From: Wurfbainia villosa
Lineage: Eukaryota; Streptophyta; Magnoliopsida; Zingiberales; Zingiberaceae
Direction: 5' to 3'
NCBI GenBank assembly: GCA_025175895.1
Contig: CM046000.1
Span: 68,166,720 to 68,230,719, forward strand
DNA length: 64,000 nt
The notes beneath the pieces were generated by a model that worked only from the letters and a program-made list of their open reading frames with translations, had not been told where the DNA came from and ran no database searches. The translations under genes were made by a program, and so were the position numbers. Shown one piece after another: positions 23,665 through 34,626 of the stretch; positions within the stretch are counted from its first letter, which is position 1; every line of letters begins with the position of its first letter.

Positions 23665-24930
23665 TTTATTGACCTAGAAAAACAAAACGAGCATATATGA
23701 GAAAATGATTTTAAAATGCATCAACATACATTTATAAATCCCATTCATTTTTCGAATTTCAAAAACCCCAAAATCACTTCGGGAGATCGTAGGTCCATCT
23801 TCGAATGGGCTGATATCCATCATAGTTATGAACAACCTTAGAGAGAGTCCAACAAGCCATTCATAACTACGACGGTAGGTATCATCTATACCGATTGGAT
23901 ATCACGTATATGCAACTATCACAATGTGCTATCAACTAATTGAATGTTCACACATACGTTGGGTTGTTAACACATTAACAAGTATGCATCATATGCATAG
24001 CACCCAACTTCACCTCCCTTTACATCGACCTTGGAGAGAGTCCAACAAGCCGATGCTCCAGGTTAAAGCCAACCCATTAATCGAGAAATAGTTTTAATAT
24101 GCTTAGAGCGCATTCAACCAATTAGCCCAGCTTGGAGAGAGTCCAACAACCAAAGCTAACGATTAACCTCTGACTTTTACCATATTAGTATTAAACTATT
24201 CCATGGTTTGAACATGTTCGGGTTCGAGCCGGGCTTGGAGAGAGTCCAACAACCCAAACAAGAAACGGAACTCTGGTTCTAACTATATTAATGGAAGGTG
24301 TAGGCTTTAATATTGTTTAAGGGTTTTTATGTCTCATCCTCTTTTCATGCAAATAACTATTATCTACATGGCATGGCATACATGGCATACATCTACATGT
24401 CACGACACGCATGGCATAATGTTAAGCATCTAATGCAATTACATGGCATACAATTATGTCATGTATATAATTTCCTTATATGTCATAACTATTTATGGAA
24501 ATAAAATATGTTTAAGATTTGATTCTCCAAATCAAATCATAATTAAATTAGGAAACAAATTTCCAAATATAATCACATATTTTATTCATGGAATTATTTG
24601 ATTAAGGAAAATCTATTTAGGAAACCAATTTCCTAAATCATTAAAACTACTTATGGAAATAAAATATTTTAAGATTTGATTTCCCAAATCAAATCATGAT
24701 TAAATTAGGAAACAAATTTCCATAATCTAATCAAATATTTTATTTATGGAAAATATCAATTTCCATAAATACTTCCAACTTTCCAAAAGTGGAAGATTTC
24801 CATAAATACTTCTAGACTTTCCAAAATTGAAAAATTTTCCATAAATACTTCTAAATTTCCAAAATTAGAAAATTTCCAGAAATAACATTATGACTATCGC
24901 AAAACCATTTTACGATTATGTCAAAACACA
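23665..24930 (-). other. Element B untranslated leader with four shared-apex stem-loops
   Basis: About 1.27 kb between PBS and gag. Motif copies at 23836-23855, 24029-24048, 24130-24149 and 24233-24252 have the same 193/101/103 spacing as in element A. Each copy has the inner hairpin UUGGA-loop-UCCAA on the RNA strand. Outer stems differ: a 10-bp TAGTTATGAA/TTCATAACTA around copy 1, CATCG/CGATG around copy 2, TTAGC/GCTAA around copy 3, and GGG/CCC plus GTTC/GAAC around copy 4. Another stem, GTTGGGT/ACCCAAC, spans 23958-24008. Two AT-rich blocks with internal inverted repeats occupy 24490-24890. Confidence 0.75.
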
Positions 24931-24933
24931 ACC

Positions 24934-24948
24934 TGGGCTCTGATACCA
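24934..24948 (-). other. Element B primer-binding site
   Basis: GGGCTCTGATACCA on the plus strand reads TGGTATCAGAGCCC on the minus strand, complementary to the 3' end of initiator Met-tRNA, one base from the 5' LTR. Confidence 0.88.
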
Positions 24949-24949
24949 C

Positions 24950-27166
24950 TGTTGGGTTTCCGGCACCGCGGCGTGTGTGTGTTCGATCACGTTTCGTAAA
25001 CATGAGCACAGCGGAAGCAATAAAATAATAAATCTACATTTATTACAACACACACAACACACGCATGCATAGTACAACAAGTGTAGACATAACCGTAAAT
25101 TTAAATTTGCAATAAAAGGAAATTTATCTATGTTATACCTTTCGTATGATGTGTAGCGGGAACGGCATCAACCGGAACGATCCTCTCTAGAATCGTCTCT
25201 ATTCGTATCCACGCCGAGTTCCTCAGGATGACTTCGCTAAGCCACGAACTTCGTCTTCGTACGGGTTACTAGCCTCGTGTTGAAGACGACGTGATCGAGA
25301 GATGATCACGATCCGAATCCAAATTCGGATCCTAATACGAGTTCTCAAAACTCGCTTCTCCGGAGAGGTATTCGTCAACCAATTGACGAATCCTTCGTCC
25401 TCCACCTCAGAGGATTACCGGAGATCGAATCCCCAGTAAGTTAGCCACTGTCGGAGCTCTACCGTCGTCCAAATGATGCTCCGACGATAGGAGAACATGC
25501 TGTCCAAAAAACTGGACAGCTTTGGTGGAGGTGATAGGTGTCGGCCAACCAAGGAAGATAGAGCTCACCTTGATTCCAAACCTGAAGGAGATCTACGGAG
25601 CACTAATCGGCAGCAGCTCGACGCCGGCGAGGGGGAAGGAAGCTACCTTCTGGACGCCGGTTGGAGGAGCTATGGGCGGCGGCAAGAGGTTGGCGCCGAA
25701 AACTCCAATAAGGAGGTGAGCGGCAACTTTAACCTAGGGGTTTTGGATTAGGGCTTAATTATCCCTTAAGCCCTCTTTTATAGAGAACTAATTCTCTTAA
25801 TGGTTATTGGATCATAAGCATTAGGCCCGTTAACCCGCTCCATTAAGATAAGTTAAAATAAACCAAACCATGATGGTTTATTTTAAGTTAAAATGAACCG
25901 AACCAACTTTTGGTTCATTCGTTTAAAATAAACCAACCCCTTTTGTTTATTCTCCTCCATTGGATTAGAACCAAACCATTTTGGTTCATCCATTACGTCT
26001 TCATAAGACTCGGCCTATCCACGCTTCCATTGCGACTGAAACGATTTCATGCTCGCTTTATGTTTGGTCCAACCAAACTTAGTTTCTCTCGGTCTGAGAA
26101 TCCCATTCTCAAGCTCGTTTTAAATCCTTTGGATTACGCCAGGCGGTGACCAAATAGGTTCTCGATTTATGTTGGTCGTCTATAATTAACCATTAATTAT
26201 ATAACGATCATGAGTGGCACCTAGTAGTACATCATGATCCCCAATTAACCGAAAAGATCAACAGTTGATCCAGAACTATTTCTGAAACCCTTCAGTAGCT
26301 CGAATGAATCGTGCCCCATTCCCTTCACTCATCTTATACCCACTTGGTTCAGGACATGGTCTATAGTGTCAGTCCTCACTAGGCTAACTACGTCACACCT
26401 AGCCCAAGTATCATTTCCTCATCCTACGGATTCTAGTTACTCCACATGTATCGAAGAGCACCTTACTCTAAACATGTAATGCTTTGGCCAAAGACTTTAG
26501 TAACAATCCGACGAGAGGCCATGGGTATACATCTCCTCGCAAGGAGTGGTGAATCCTTTATAGGCTATTCAAACACCTTCGATCACTTCGACTTATACCC
26601 AATCATCCTGGGTCCACATCTCCTTAGAGATGTTTGCTTAAGATGTCAAAGCATAAGTCTCCATGATCAAGATGACTTGAATACCGCAAGTCTAAGGAAC
26701 ATCGCACTTAAGCCACAGTAAGAACTTCATTGACATATCTATATATGCAGAGAACCATATGAAGTCTTACGGCTGGTCACTCCAATGAACTAGTTACCAT
26801 AACTAGCATCCACGATTAACTCCGGACATCACAATGTCTCCAGCCAGTGAGAATCAGCTTCTTGGATACACCAAGGAGTATACCTCGTGCTAGTCTTGAC
26901 AGAATTGATGGTGTCCAAATCCATCAATTCATCGACTAGGGATAATTCCGATACATCATAATTACACATGTAGAGATACTCACTAGTTGTGATCCAATCA
27001 CAAATTCTCTCATGCTGTGAATCGTATCGTGGACATTCAGTAAATGAGTTTAAGATCCAATCAAATACATAAAACATGTATACTCAAATAGTGAATCTTC
27101 ATTTATCATATAAATGGTTCATACATAAGGCGATTGCCTTAGGACATCTCTCATATATTACTAACA
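24950..27166 (-). repeat. Element B, 5' LTR (right on + strand)
   Basis: 2,217 bp, TGTTGG...CTAACA. As the upstream LTR it holds the promoter. The 3' part on the plus strand (from 25997) is the first copy of a tandem duplication. An odd short block near 26140 (GCCAGGCGGTGACC) differs from all other copies. Confidence 0.92.
25776..25784 (-). promoter_or_regulatory. TATA box of element B 5' LTR
   Basis: CTTTTATAG on the plus strand is CTATAAAAG on the minus strand. The block is conserved at the same place in three of the four LTRs of this family and deleted in element A's 5' LTR. Confidence 0.65.
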
Positions 27167-28988
27167 CTTTCTTGCCGTGAGTGACGAATCCATTGTCGCC
27201 CTTTCTTCTTCCTCTGTCGCAGTTGTGGCCCTTAACTATGCATGCGACATCTATTCTACAGCCAGTATCTATCACAGTCAGTGTTTGCTTCATATGATGT
27301 TATTGTCGTCAGTTGATCGTTGTCGCCGATCGACCTTTACCATGTCACACTGTGAGCGGCAATAGGTTACCCTCTTTTTTCCCTGTTGTGGGCAATGGAT
27401 CGCTACCATCAAGGATCGCAGGAGATATCATTGCGACATTATTCAAGGAAATTTGCAATCCTTGGAGATTTGGATCTAGGTGACATCTCTTGCGTCTTCA
27501 TAAGACTCGGCCTATCCACGCTTCCATTGCGACTGAAACGATTTCATGCTCGCTTTATGTTTGGTCCAACCAAACTTAGTTTCTCTCGGTCTGAGAATCC
27601 CATTCTCAAGCTCGTTTTAAATCCTTTGGATTACGCTCGTTGTACGTGTGACCAAATAGGTTCTCGATTTATGTTGGTCGTCTATAATTAACCATTAATT
27701 ATAGAACGATCATGAGTGGCACCTAGTAGTACATCATGATCCCCAATTAACCGAAAAGATCAACGGTTGATCCAGAACTATTTCTGAAACCCTTCAGTAG
27801 CTCGAATGAATCGTGTCCCATTCCCTTCACTCATCTTATACCCACTTGGTTCAGGACATGGTCTATAGTGTCAGTCCTCACTAGGCTAACTACGTCACAC
27901 CTAGCCCAAGTATCATTTCCTCGTCCTACGGATTCTAGTTACTCCACATGTATCGAAGAGCACCTTACTCTAAACATGTAATGCTTTGGCCAAAGACTTT
28001 AGTAACAATCCGACGAGAGGCCATGGGTATACATCTCCTCGCAAGGAGTGGTGAATCCTTTATAGGCTATTCAAACACCTTCGATCACTTCGACTTATAC
28101 CCAATCATCCCGGGTCCACATCTCCTTAGAGTTGTTTTCTTAAGATGTCAAAGCATAAGTCTCCATGATCAAGATGACTTGAATACCGCAAGTCTAAGGA
28201 ACATCGCACTTAAGCCACAGTAAGAACTTCATTGACATATCTATATATGCAGAGAACCATATGAAGTCTTACGGCTGGTCACTCCAATGAACTAGTTACC
28301 ATAACTAGCATCCACGATTAACTCCGGACATCACAATGTCTCACCAAGGAGAATCACCGCTTGATACACCAAGGAGTATACCTGTGCTAGTCTTGACTGT
28401 AATTGATGGTGTCCAAATCCATCAATTCATCGACTAGGATAATTCGATACATCATAATTACACATGTAGAGATACTCACTAGTTGTGATCCAATCACAAA
28501 TTCTCTCATGCCGTGAATCGATCGTGACATTCAAGAAAATGAGTTTAAGATCCAATCAAATACATAAAACATGTATACTCAAATAGTGAATCTTCATTTA
28601 TCATATAAATGGTTCATACATAAGGCGATTGCCTTAGGACATCTCTCATATATTACTAACACTTTCTTGCCGTGAGTGACGAATCCATTGTCGCCCTTTC
28701 TTCTTCCTCTGTCGCAGTTGTGGCCCTTAACTATGCATGCGACATCTATTCTACAGCCAGTATCTATCACAGTCAGTGTTTGCTTCATATGATGTTATTG
28801 TCGTCAGTTGATCGTTGTCGCCGATCGACCTTTACCATGTCACACTGTGAGCGGCAATAGGTTACCCTCTTTTTTCCCTGTTGTGGGCAATGGATCGCTA
28901 CCATCAAGGATCGCAGGAGATATCATTGCGACATTATTCAAGGAAATTTGCAATCCTTGGAGATTTGGATCTAGGTGACATCTCTTGC
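25997..28988. repeat. 1.49-kb tandem duplication (half LTR plus flank)
   Basis: Unit 1 (25997-27493) is the last ~1.17 kb of element B's right LTR plus 327 bp of flanking DNA including the TSD. Unit 2 (27494-28988) repeats both parts in the same order. The junction joins ...ATCTCTTGC to GTCTTCATAAG with one shared base. The 327-bp flanks look identical in both units, while the LTR halves differ at several bases and in short scrambled blocks. The duplication arose after B inserted. Confidence 0.92.
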
Positions 28989-30695
28989 TCATCTTGATGT
29001 TTGGGTGAATTTGTGATTACTTGGATTTTTGTTGGTATGATCGACTATGGTTGATCTAGGATTTTTCTGGCATCTTCAATTGGTGTGTTTTCTGGATTGT
29101 GCTAGAAAAGAGAGAAATCAAGGGTGTTTGGTTGTTGATTTGTTCTTCCATGCAAACTGGGGTAAATTGAAACAATGTAAGGTAATGACTATGATTTGAT
29201 TTTGGTCAATTGAATTTTATCAAAATATAGACGATTTGAGGGTTGGATTAATGTAGATTTAGATAATTTTATGAGATTTACTTGCAGTTAATAGTTGAGC
29301 TGATTGTGCAGAATTTGTATAGTAGGTTGGATTAAGAAGATGGGCAGAAAGAAGCTAAGCTTGGTAAGTCCTAATTTGGATTGTTATGGATGTGATGCTA
29401 GATTTGTAGGTAGTTATTATTAGTTTGCTGATTAATAACTAATAGAAGTATGCTTTTAGTTGTATTATGGATTATTTGTTGTCGTGATTGATTAAGCTTA
29501 ATTATAGTGAATTTGGATTATGAAGTGTATGGGATTACACTATTGTAGGATTTGATCCGATCATTCGAGCTAGAACGAGTTATATACCCGGACTTTGATT
29601 TGAGCTAGAGTTCTTAGACATGAAGACAACTAGTGTTTTATGTATCAAGTGGGTAATATTTCTACCCTAGTCAGGTAGTTGATAATTTTAGTGCATGATA
29701 TTTTATATTGATGACTTCATTACCTTGACTCCACTCCTGTTAATCTATGCTTGATACTTAGTCTTTGCACTTTGAGATGCACTGTTATTTATGTTTATTT
29801 CATTCATCGTTGTTATGAATTATCGACACTATGGTATGTGGACCTATAGATGCTTAACTATATGTACGTAGCTGAGTATGGTTGTAGACTTGACTCATGT
29901 CATCCGGATAAATCACCTGGGGGTGGGTGATATTCTAAAATGTGGAGTAGATTGTCTTGTTATATCCCTTTACGTTGTGTGTCTATTATGGATCATGGAT
30001 CTATGTATGGTTGTATGGATTGTCGATAGTGGGGTTGCTATGGACTGGAGGTCTTAGCATGGTTGATTGTCGATAGTTGGTTACTACAGACTGAAGGTCC
30101 TAGCATGGTTGACTGTCAGTTGTGTATGACTCTCTGTTGGATAAAGGGTGTATTGTGGATGTATATGTTTGTAGTTGTGTATTCATCACATTTTTACATG
30201 CATGCTGGCGACTGGGTCTCCCTTGTGGTTGAGAGGGTTGTCAGTCATCCTGCCTCCACGGTTGATCGTTGTAGTAGTAGCTAGTGTGAGGGCAGTGCAT
30301 CTATTGTGCAACACTCGGCCACTATTTATGGTCGTAGTTTGAGTTGCGTGTAGTTTGTCCTGGGTGTGTGACACTCGACCACTCATTGATAGTGACATTC
30401 GAAGTGACCAACAGTAGAAACCCCTATTGTTCAGCTTATAGCTCTTTAGTGTATCATTACTTATTCATACTACCCCCTCGGCCACTCGAGACTAGTGGTA
30501 GTTGTTAAGTTTGTACAATTGTCATGTCGTGCCACCTAGCTCACACTAGAGTTGTGGTAGCGAGCGAAGTGTGCAAGCATATGTGTGTGTGTAATCAGTA
30601 TATATAGATATAGTCTTTATATGCTTGTTGTGATGTTGCATTAGTTTGAGCTATGTTTGTTACATATGGTTGTACATCATCTTCCATACTACTTG
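28662..30695 (+). repeat. Element F 3' LTR, continued
   Basis: Starts with the duplicate of the 327-bp flank and then runs on as plus-strand LTR sequence. It is collinear with the reverse complement of element E's LTR; for example the block around GGGTCTCCCTTGTGGTTGAGAGG and GTTTGTCCTGGGTG matches E's 59360-59540 region. It stops abruptly at 30695, where an oppositely oriented LTR of the same family begins. No gene is present; the GT-rich composition gives only spurious short frames. Confidence 0.65.
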
Positions 30696-30796
30696 TGTCA
30701 CACCCTGAGTGTATACTTGGCCCGATAAATGGACAACATCTCCCCTGTATGACAAGCAATACCCTGTTGATACAAAGCCTTTCGACCACAACCACA

Positions 30797-30797
30797 C

Positions 30798-30829
<32 letters not shown>

Positions 30830-30849
30830 CATATATATATATATATATA
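30797..30849. repeat. (AC)n and (AT)n microsatellites
   Basis: About 12 AC units (30799-30821), then about 9 AT units (30831-30849). Confidence 0.95.
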
Positions 30850-31252
30850 AACACAATGGAAACCATTACAAGCAATTAACTCAACAACAATGCATACCGG
30901 TATAACTGACCACAAAATAAGAAAGTACCAACATAAAATCCGAAACAACACGTGTACACCAAAAAAACAAGTCCAACCCCACATAACACCACATAAATGG
31001 CACGTACATAACTAAAGCATACGGAAAACCAAAATAACCATAGGAGCCTCGGAAGTGAGATGAGATAGATCAGCTAGCGATCTCCAAGTCGTCATAAAGT
31101 CTTCTACCAGTTACCTGGGCGACATGAAAATCCAGAGTTTATGGTGGTGAGTATAAAACTCAGCGGTAATATGAAAAAAATGTATATATCAAATATCACA
31201 TGCATGTTAACAATATACAACCTAAAGGTACATCAGGTATAAGCGGCAGATA

Positions 31253-31255
<3 letters not shown>

Positions 31256-31348
<93 letters not shown>

Positions 31349-31349
31349 G
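31256..31349. repeat. Self-complementary microsatellite (CT)n-(AT)n-(GA)n
   Basis: A CT run of about 25 units, an AT run of about 16 units and a shorter GA run. The CT and GA arms can pair around the AT centre, so the tract can form a cruciform. Confidence 0.95.
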
Positions 31350-31790
31350 ACGGTGACCGGTTTCCGATCGATTAACGCCCGAAATCCTGCGCAAATCGGC
31401 CAAAAATGACCGGTTCATGCGGCCCGCAGTGGCGCGACCACTGCCGACCGTGATTCGGCCCTCCGGCGGCCGAATAGTGGCCGCCCAATTATACCAGACG
31501 GACCGACATCGGCTGCCGGTCCGTCCGACGCCAGATCCCAGCCGCAATTCAGCCGGAATCCGACCCGATCGCGGCCGGCGCATGAACCGGTCATTTTCGG
31601 CCGAATTGCACCGGATTCCGACAGCTAATCGACCGGAAACCGGTCACCGCCAGACCGCCCGCGAGTCGGGCGTCGATCGCGCTCGGTCCGGCGACCGACG
31701 GCGGTCGGACGGCGCAGCGGCGACAGCGGCAGTGATGGCTGCTCGGCGTCGTGGAGGGGGCACGGACGGTTTAGTCGCGCGGCAGAAGAT
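31350..31790. repeat. GC-rich foldback island in LTR G
   Basis: About 440 bp of GC-rich, CpG-dense DNA bounded by AT microsatellites inside an AT-rich LTR. The outer arms are inverted: CGGTGACCGGTTTCCG at 31351 against CGGAAACCGGTCACCG ending at 31650, and TGACCGGTTCATGC (31407-31420) against GCATGAACCGGTCA (31580-31593). Both pairs are centred on 31500. Smaller palindromes lie within (31454-31476; 31497-31525). No counterpart in element E. It may be a foldback/MITE insertion or a captured GC-rich fragment. Confidence 0.7.
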
Positions 31791-32155
31791 TACTCTATAT
31801 ATATATATACATGAATATACCAATTAAACAACTGAACAACATAAGGTGCCGACATACCTTAAAGTCTGCTACGCTACACTCATCCAACCTGAGCATATAT
31901 CCACAATATACAACATGAAAAGTAATACTAACTCTGTAATCAACAACTACCTTACTAATATTCTATAACAAATACAAACAATAAATTTGGTCAAACTCAT
32001 ACTACATCATGATACTGGTCAAAAGTATCCAATAGCCCGACCAACTCATACACAAATATCCCACACACAACTATATAGAAAATGCAAGTAGCATGTATGA
32101 TGATGTACAAATAAATGCAGCAAACATAATACAAACAAATGCAAAAACACAATAA

Positions 32156-32157
<2 letters not shown>

Positions 32158-32235
<78 letters not shown>
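32158..32235. repeat. (AT)39 microsatellite
   Basis: 78 bp of uninterrupted AT alternation. True length may be uncertain because such tracts assemble poorly. Confidence 0.95.
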
Positions 32236-32238
<3 letters not shown>

Positions 32239-34002
32239 AATGCCATAACAACACGGCAATGCAGAATGCTTGGTCATGCCCGCTCACCCCACTCACTACC
32301 ATGACCCCAGTGTGGCCTAGGTGGCTCTTCATGACAATTGTCCCAACTCAATACCAACCACTACTCTCGAGTGGCCGAATGGGCAGTATGAATAAGTAGC
32401 ATATAAGCCTAAAGAGCTACCTACTCAATGGAGATCCCTGTTATTGGCCACTCCGACAATCACTACCCATGAGTGGTCGAGTACTACACACATAGGACAA
32501 CTGCACGTAAATCCAACTGTCACCGTCTATTGTGGCCGAGTGAGGCACAACAGATGCTCTGCCCTCACAACACTTACTACTACCACAAGTAACCATGTAG
32601 GCGCGATGACTGATGACTCTCTAAACCACAAGAGAGACCAAGCCACCAACATGCATGTAAATGACGTGAATGCACAACTACACATACGTACATCACCAAC
32701 ACACTCTCTATCCTATAGAGAGTCATACAACTGCCAACAACCAAGCTAGGACCTCCGGTCCATAGAGACACACTATCAACAACCACACGACCATACACAG
32801 ATACGTGATTTGTATGTGTCATACAACATAAGGAATGTAATATGACAATCAACTCTACATCAAGGATATCACCAATCCCCTGGATGATTTATCTAAATTG
32901 CACGATTCAAAATTTACAACTGAACTTACTACATACACAAAGGTATACCACTATAGGTTCCCATACCATAACGTCTGTAATTTATAACAATGGTGAAGGC
33001 AAGGTAACAACAACGACAGAGCATTATAAAGTGCAAAGACAAGTATCAAGCAAAAGAAAAACTAGAGTGGAGTTAGGTATAAGTGACACCAATGTAAATT
33101 AACATGCCTCAGGATTTATCTACTGCCTGACCAGGGTAGAAAATTACCCACCTGTTGAGAAGCTCATTACAATAACACTCACGCCTGTGGACCTGTCTCG
33201 TATCCACATCTTGTACATATCAAACATTATGGTTAAGTTCAAGCACACGACAACATACGAATTAACTAGTATGTCATCCTTATATTCATATCCTTTATCA
33301 AATACGAATTATAATCCCCAATCACCCACTCTTCGCAACCCCCATTATACATCCTACCAAATCCCTTTAGGATTTTCTTACCAACTCACATTCCATATTT
33401 ACAACTCTCCAATTCATACACCACCCCATTCCAACTCAGATTCGAATACTGCAGAACATGGCAAAAACAACAATCAAAATGGATTTAAAGAGTAATACAA
33501 CCTTAACAAGGGTTCAATGAAATAGCACCACCCAAGCTTCAACCCACAACTCAAATCCCTAAATTCAACCTCAATTTAACTTACCTTACCATCCATAGCT
33601 CCCTTCTCCAGAACTGAGCTTCCCTAGCTCATTTCCAGTTCACACACAGAAAACGCACAACACCCACAACACTTCATACAACAACCTCCAATTTTACCTC
33701 AACGGAACAACCCCTTCACAACCTCACCCAATCGACGATCGGAGCTAGCAATGGCCATCAACTGGACAGAGACAACCCACCCACAGTCATGCCACCTCCA
33801 ACGTTGAGCACCCTCATCGAGAAGCCACTGGACAAAGGAAAAAAAGGTAGAAACCAGGAGATTTACCAAAATTCCAACCCCACTTGTGGCTCTTCCCCAA
33901 CCGCCCTGTTCACCATAACATCTCCACCTCTTGTCGGAATGACCAACCACAGTGACGCCATCGTTGTGCTACTCACATGAGAAAATAACAAGTTGCGATG
34001 GA

Positions 34003-34624
34003 TGTTGGGTTTCCCCGGCACCGATGTGGGTGTGTGTTCGAACATGTTTCATAAACATGCACACAGTGGAAGCAAACACAAGTAATAACTAACTTATTAC
34101 AATACACACACCACACGCATGTAGGATACAACAAGTGTAGACATAATTGCCATTTCAAATTTTACAATAAAAGAAACTACTCTAGGTATATTTGATAGAT
34201 TATGTGAAGCAGAACTTGCATCAACCTTAGCAACCCTCATAAGTTTCTCCTCTATCCATATCCATGTTGAGTATCATTGGGATAGCTTCCACAAGCTACT
34301 AGCCCAGTCTTCACAAAAGATACTAGTCTCGTATCGAAGACGTTGTGATCTGAGAGACAATCACAATTTGAATCCAATTCTAATCCAAAATGAGTTTTGT
34401 AAACTCACATGTTTAAAGCGATATTTGTTAATCGATTGACAAAACTTTGATCCTCCACCAAATAGGATTGCCTGAGATCCAATCCTCGGCAAGGAGGTCG
34501 CTGCCGGAGTTTCAAAAGCCAGCTAAACGACGCTCTTGTGGAAAAGGACAAAAATTGACCAAAGTGGGCGATAAGGTGGAGGAGATGACTGACCAAACAA
34601 GTGGTCGACTGCTCCTTGGTCACC
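34003..34624 (-). repeat. Diverged LTR fragment of the A/B copia family
   Basis: Begins TGTTGGGTTTCC and follows the A/B LTR for about 620 bp: AAACATG...ACA(G)CGGAAGCAA-type block, ACAACAAGTGTAGACATAA, and the GAAGACG(T/A)(T/C)GTGATC region. It is clearly more diverged than A or B from each other. Cut at 34624-34626 by element H. Confidence 0.8.
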
Positions 34625-34626
34625 GA

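Larger units (their letters stand above)
17505..27166 (-). mobile_element. Copia element B, complete, few stops
   Basis: A full-length Ty1-copia insertion of about 9.7 kb with a perfect 5-bp target-site duplication CTTTC (17500-17504 and 27167-27171). LTRs are 17505-19717 and 24950-27166. The PBS is next to the right LTR and a polypurine tract next to the left LTR, so it is transcribed on the minus strand. In the first few hundred bases the LTRs differ at a few percent of positions, so it is younger than most of its surroundings. Same family as element A. Confidence 0.95.
30696..34002 (-). repeat. Gypsy LTR G, minus-oriented, truncated
   Basis: Begins TGTCACACCC, matching the outer end of element E's LTR (TGTCATGCCC at 58122), and stays collinear with it. 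Landmarks are the CATCTCCCCTGTA block near the start, TACC(A/T)GTTA(C/T)CTGGGCGACA near 31120, CAGTGTGGCCTAGGTGGC near 32310, and the CCACCTG...GAAGCTC block near 33155. It is cut at 34002 by a copia LTR fragment. It contains several microsatellites and a GC-rich foldback that E lacks. Confidence 0.7.

Noticed and set aside
31417..31827. 136-codon frame in the GC-rich island
   Set aside because: High GC lengthens frames by chance. The content is Arg/Pro low-complexity sequence with an open frame on the other strand too, and no domain is seen.
30595..32332. Frames encoding runs of Ile-Tyr or Val-Cys
   Set aside because: Simple translations of AT and AC/GT microsatellites.
33187..33495. 102-codon frame in LTR G
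   Set aside because: No domain, low-complexity Ser/Tyr/Pro content, and not conserved in the collinear part of LTR E.
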